A stretch of 6,609 nucleotides of DNA, from the NCBI GenBank assembly GCA_012270265.1, contig JAAXIR010000061.1:2109-8717 (forward strand), read 5' to 3'. Positions 6,391-6,609 of the stretch are shown here, in pieces (position 1 is the stretch's first letter; each line of letters starts with the position of its first letter). The notes beneath the pieces were generated by a model. The model searched no databases and was not told where the DNA came from. It saw nothing but the letters and a program-made list of their open reading frames with translations. This DNA comes from Candidatus Poseidoniales archaeon. GTDB taxonomy: Archaea; Thermoplasmatota; Poseidoniia; Poseidoniales; Poseidoniaceae. A program made the position numbers and the translations under genes.

Positions 6391-6609
6391 ATGGCCCGTG
6401 CAAAGTCGACAAAATTGACGCTAACAATCCTTTGTCTCACCATGTTTGTGTTGCCCACAGTTCTCGCTACAGTACCTGTTGAATCCAGTCAAGATTCAGG
6501 CGAAGAAGGTTGGTGGGTTGAAACAACTGTCGACCGAGACGGAAACGGAATTGGAGACATGATCGAAGTGCATCAAAAGAATCCACTTTTCCTCGCCGAG
6601 GATAAGACG
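6391..6609 (+). CDS. N-terminus of a secreted protein with an Asp-rich calcium-binding-like motif (3' truncated by the window edge)
   Basis: Seventy-three residues are visible, in an open frame that runs off the window. Residues 1-8 are basic (R3, K5, K8) and residues 9-26 form a hydrophobic core ending LPTVLA, a typical signal peptide with cleavage expected near A26. The next part is acidic (ESSQDSGEEG, 31-40). It is followed by WWVETTV and then DRDGNGIGDMIE (48-59), which has the Asp-x-Asp-Gly-Asn-Gly-x-x-Asp spacing of calcium-binding loops such as thrombospondin type 3 or dockerin/EF-hand-like repeats. The protein is therefore exported and possibly calcium-stabilised. The enzyme class lies beyond the window. 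A large secreted protease or adhesin would be in keeping with such a start, but nothing here proves it. The GGAGG upstream supports the start. Confidence 0.8.
   Translation, partial: MARAKSTKLTLTILCLTMFVLPTVLATVPVESSQDSGEEGWWVETTVDRDGNGIGDMIEVHQKNPLFLAEDKT

Overview
The window most likely comes from a marine archaeon of the Thermoplasmatota, with Marine Group II (Poseidoniales) the best guess, because of three traits. There is a clean archaeal-type TATA element about 30 bases ahead of a start codon that has no ribosome binding site. Coding density is very high, with genes that touch or overlap at their ends. Two of the proteins are secreted or membrane-anchored and acidic. This placement is an inference from style. 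No rRNA or other phylogenetic marker is present, and the oligoribonuclease is of a type best known from bacteria and eukaryotes.

Layout. Bases 1-252 (+) hold the C-terminal end of a flavin oxidoreductase that looks like the Old Yellow Enzyme family. It overlaps tail-to-tail by 17 bases with a complete oligoribonuclease gene (orn, 236-784, minus). A 130-base divergent region (785-914) carries a short direct repeat and separates orn from a membrane-anchored or secreted subtilisin-family (S8) protease (915-2231, +). The stop codon of the protease abuts, with no spacer, the stop codon of a very large minus-strand gene (2232-6257). That gene encodes a 1341-residue protein with roughly 33-38 predicted membrane segments, a strongly acidic linker and a small soluble C-terminal domain. 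I do not recognise its family. A second divergent region (6258-6390) contains the TATA box of the giant gene and, on the other strand, a possible two-tier hairpin followed by a strong Shine-Dalgarno sequence. These precede the start of another secreted protein (6391 to the window edge) with a signal peptide and an Asp-rich calcium-binding-like motif.

How the genes relate. No two adjacent genes on the same strand form an operon. All four junctions are convergent or divergent, so each gene is probably transcribed separately. Orn finishes RNA decay in the cytoplasm, and the S8 protease and the 6391 protein act at or outside the membrane. The giant protein is the most interesting item: its size, helix count and acidic tail are unusual and its function is unknown. 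I saw no mobile element, CRISPR array, tRNA or rRNA, and no defence or biosynthetic cluster.
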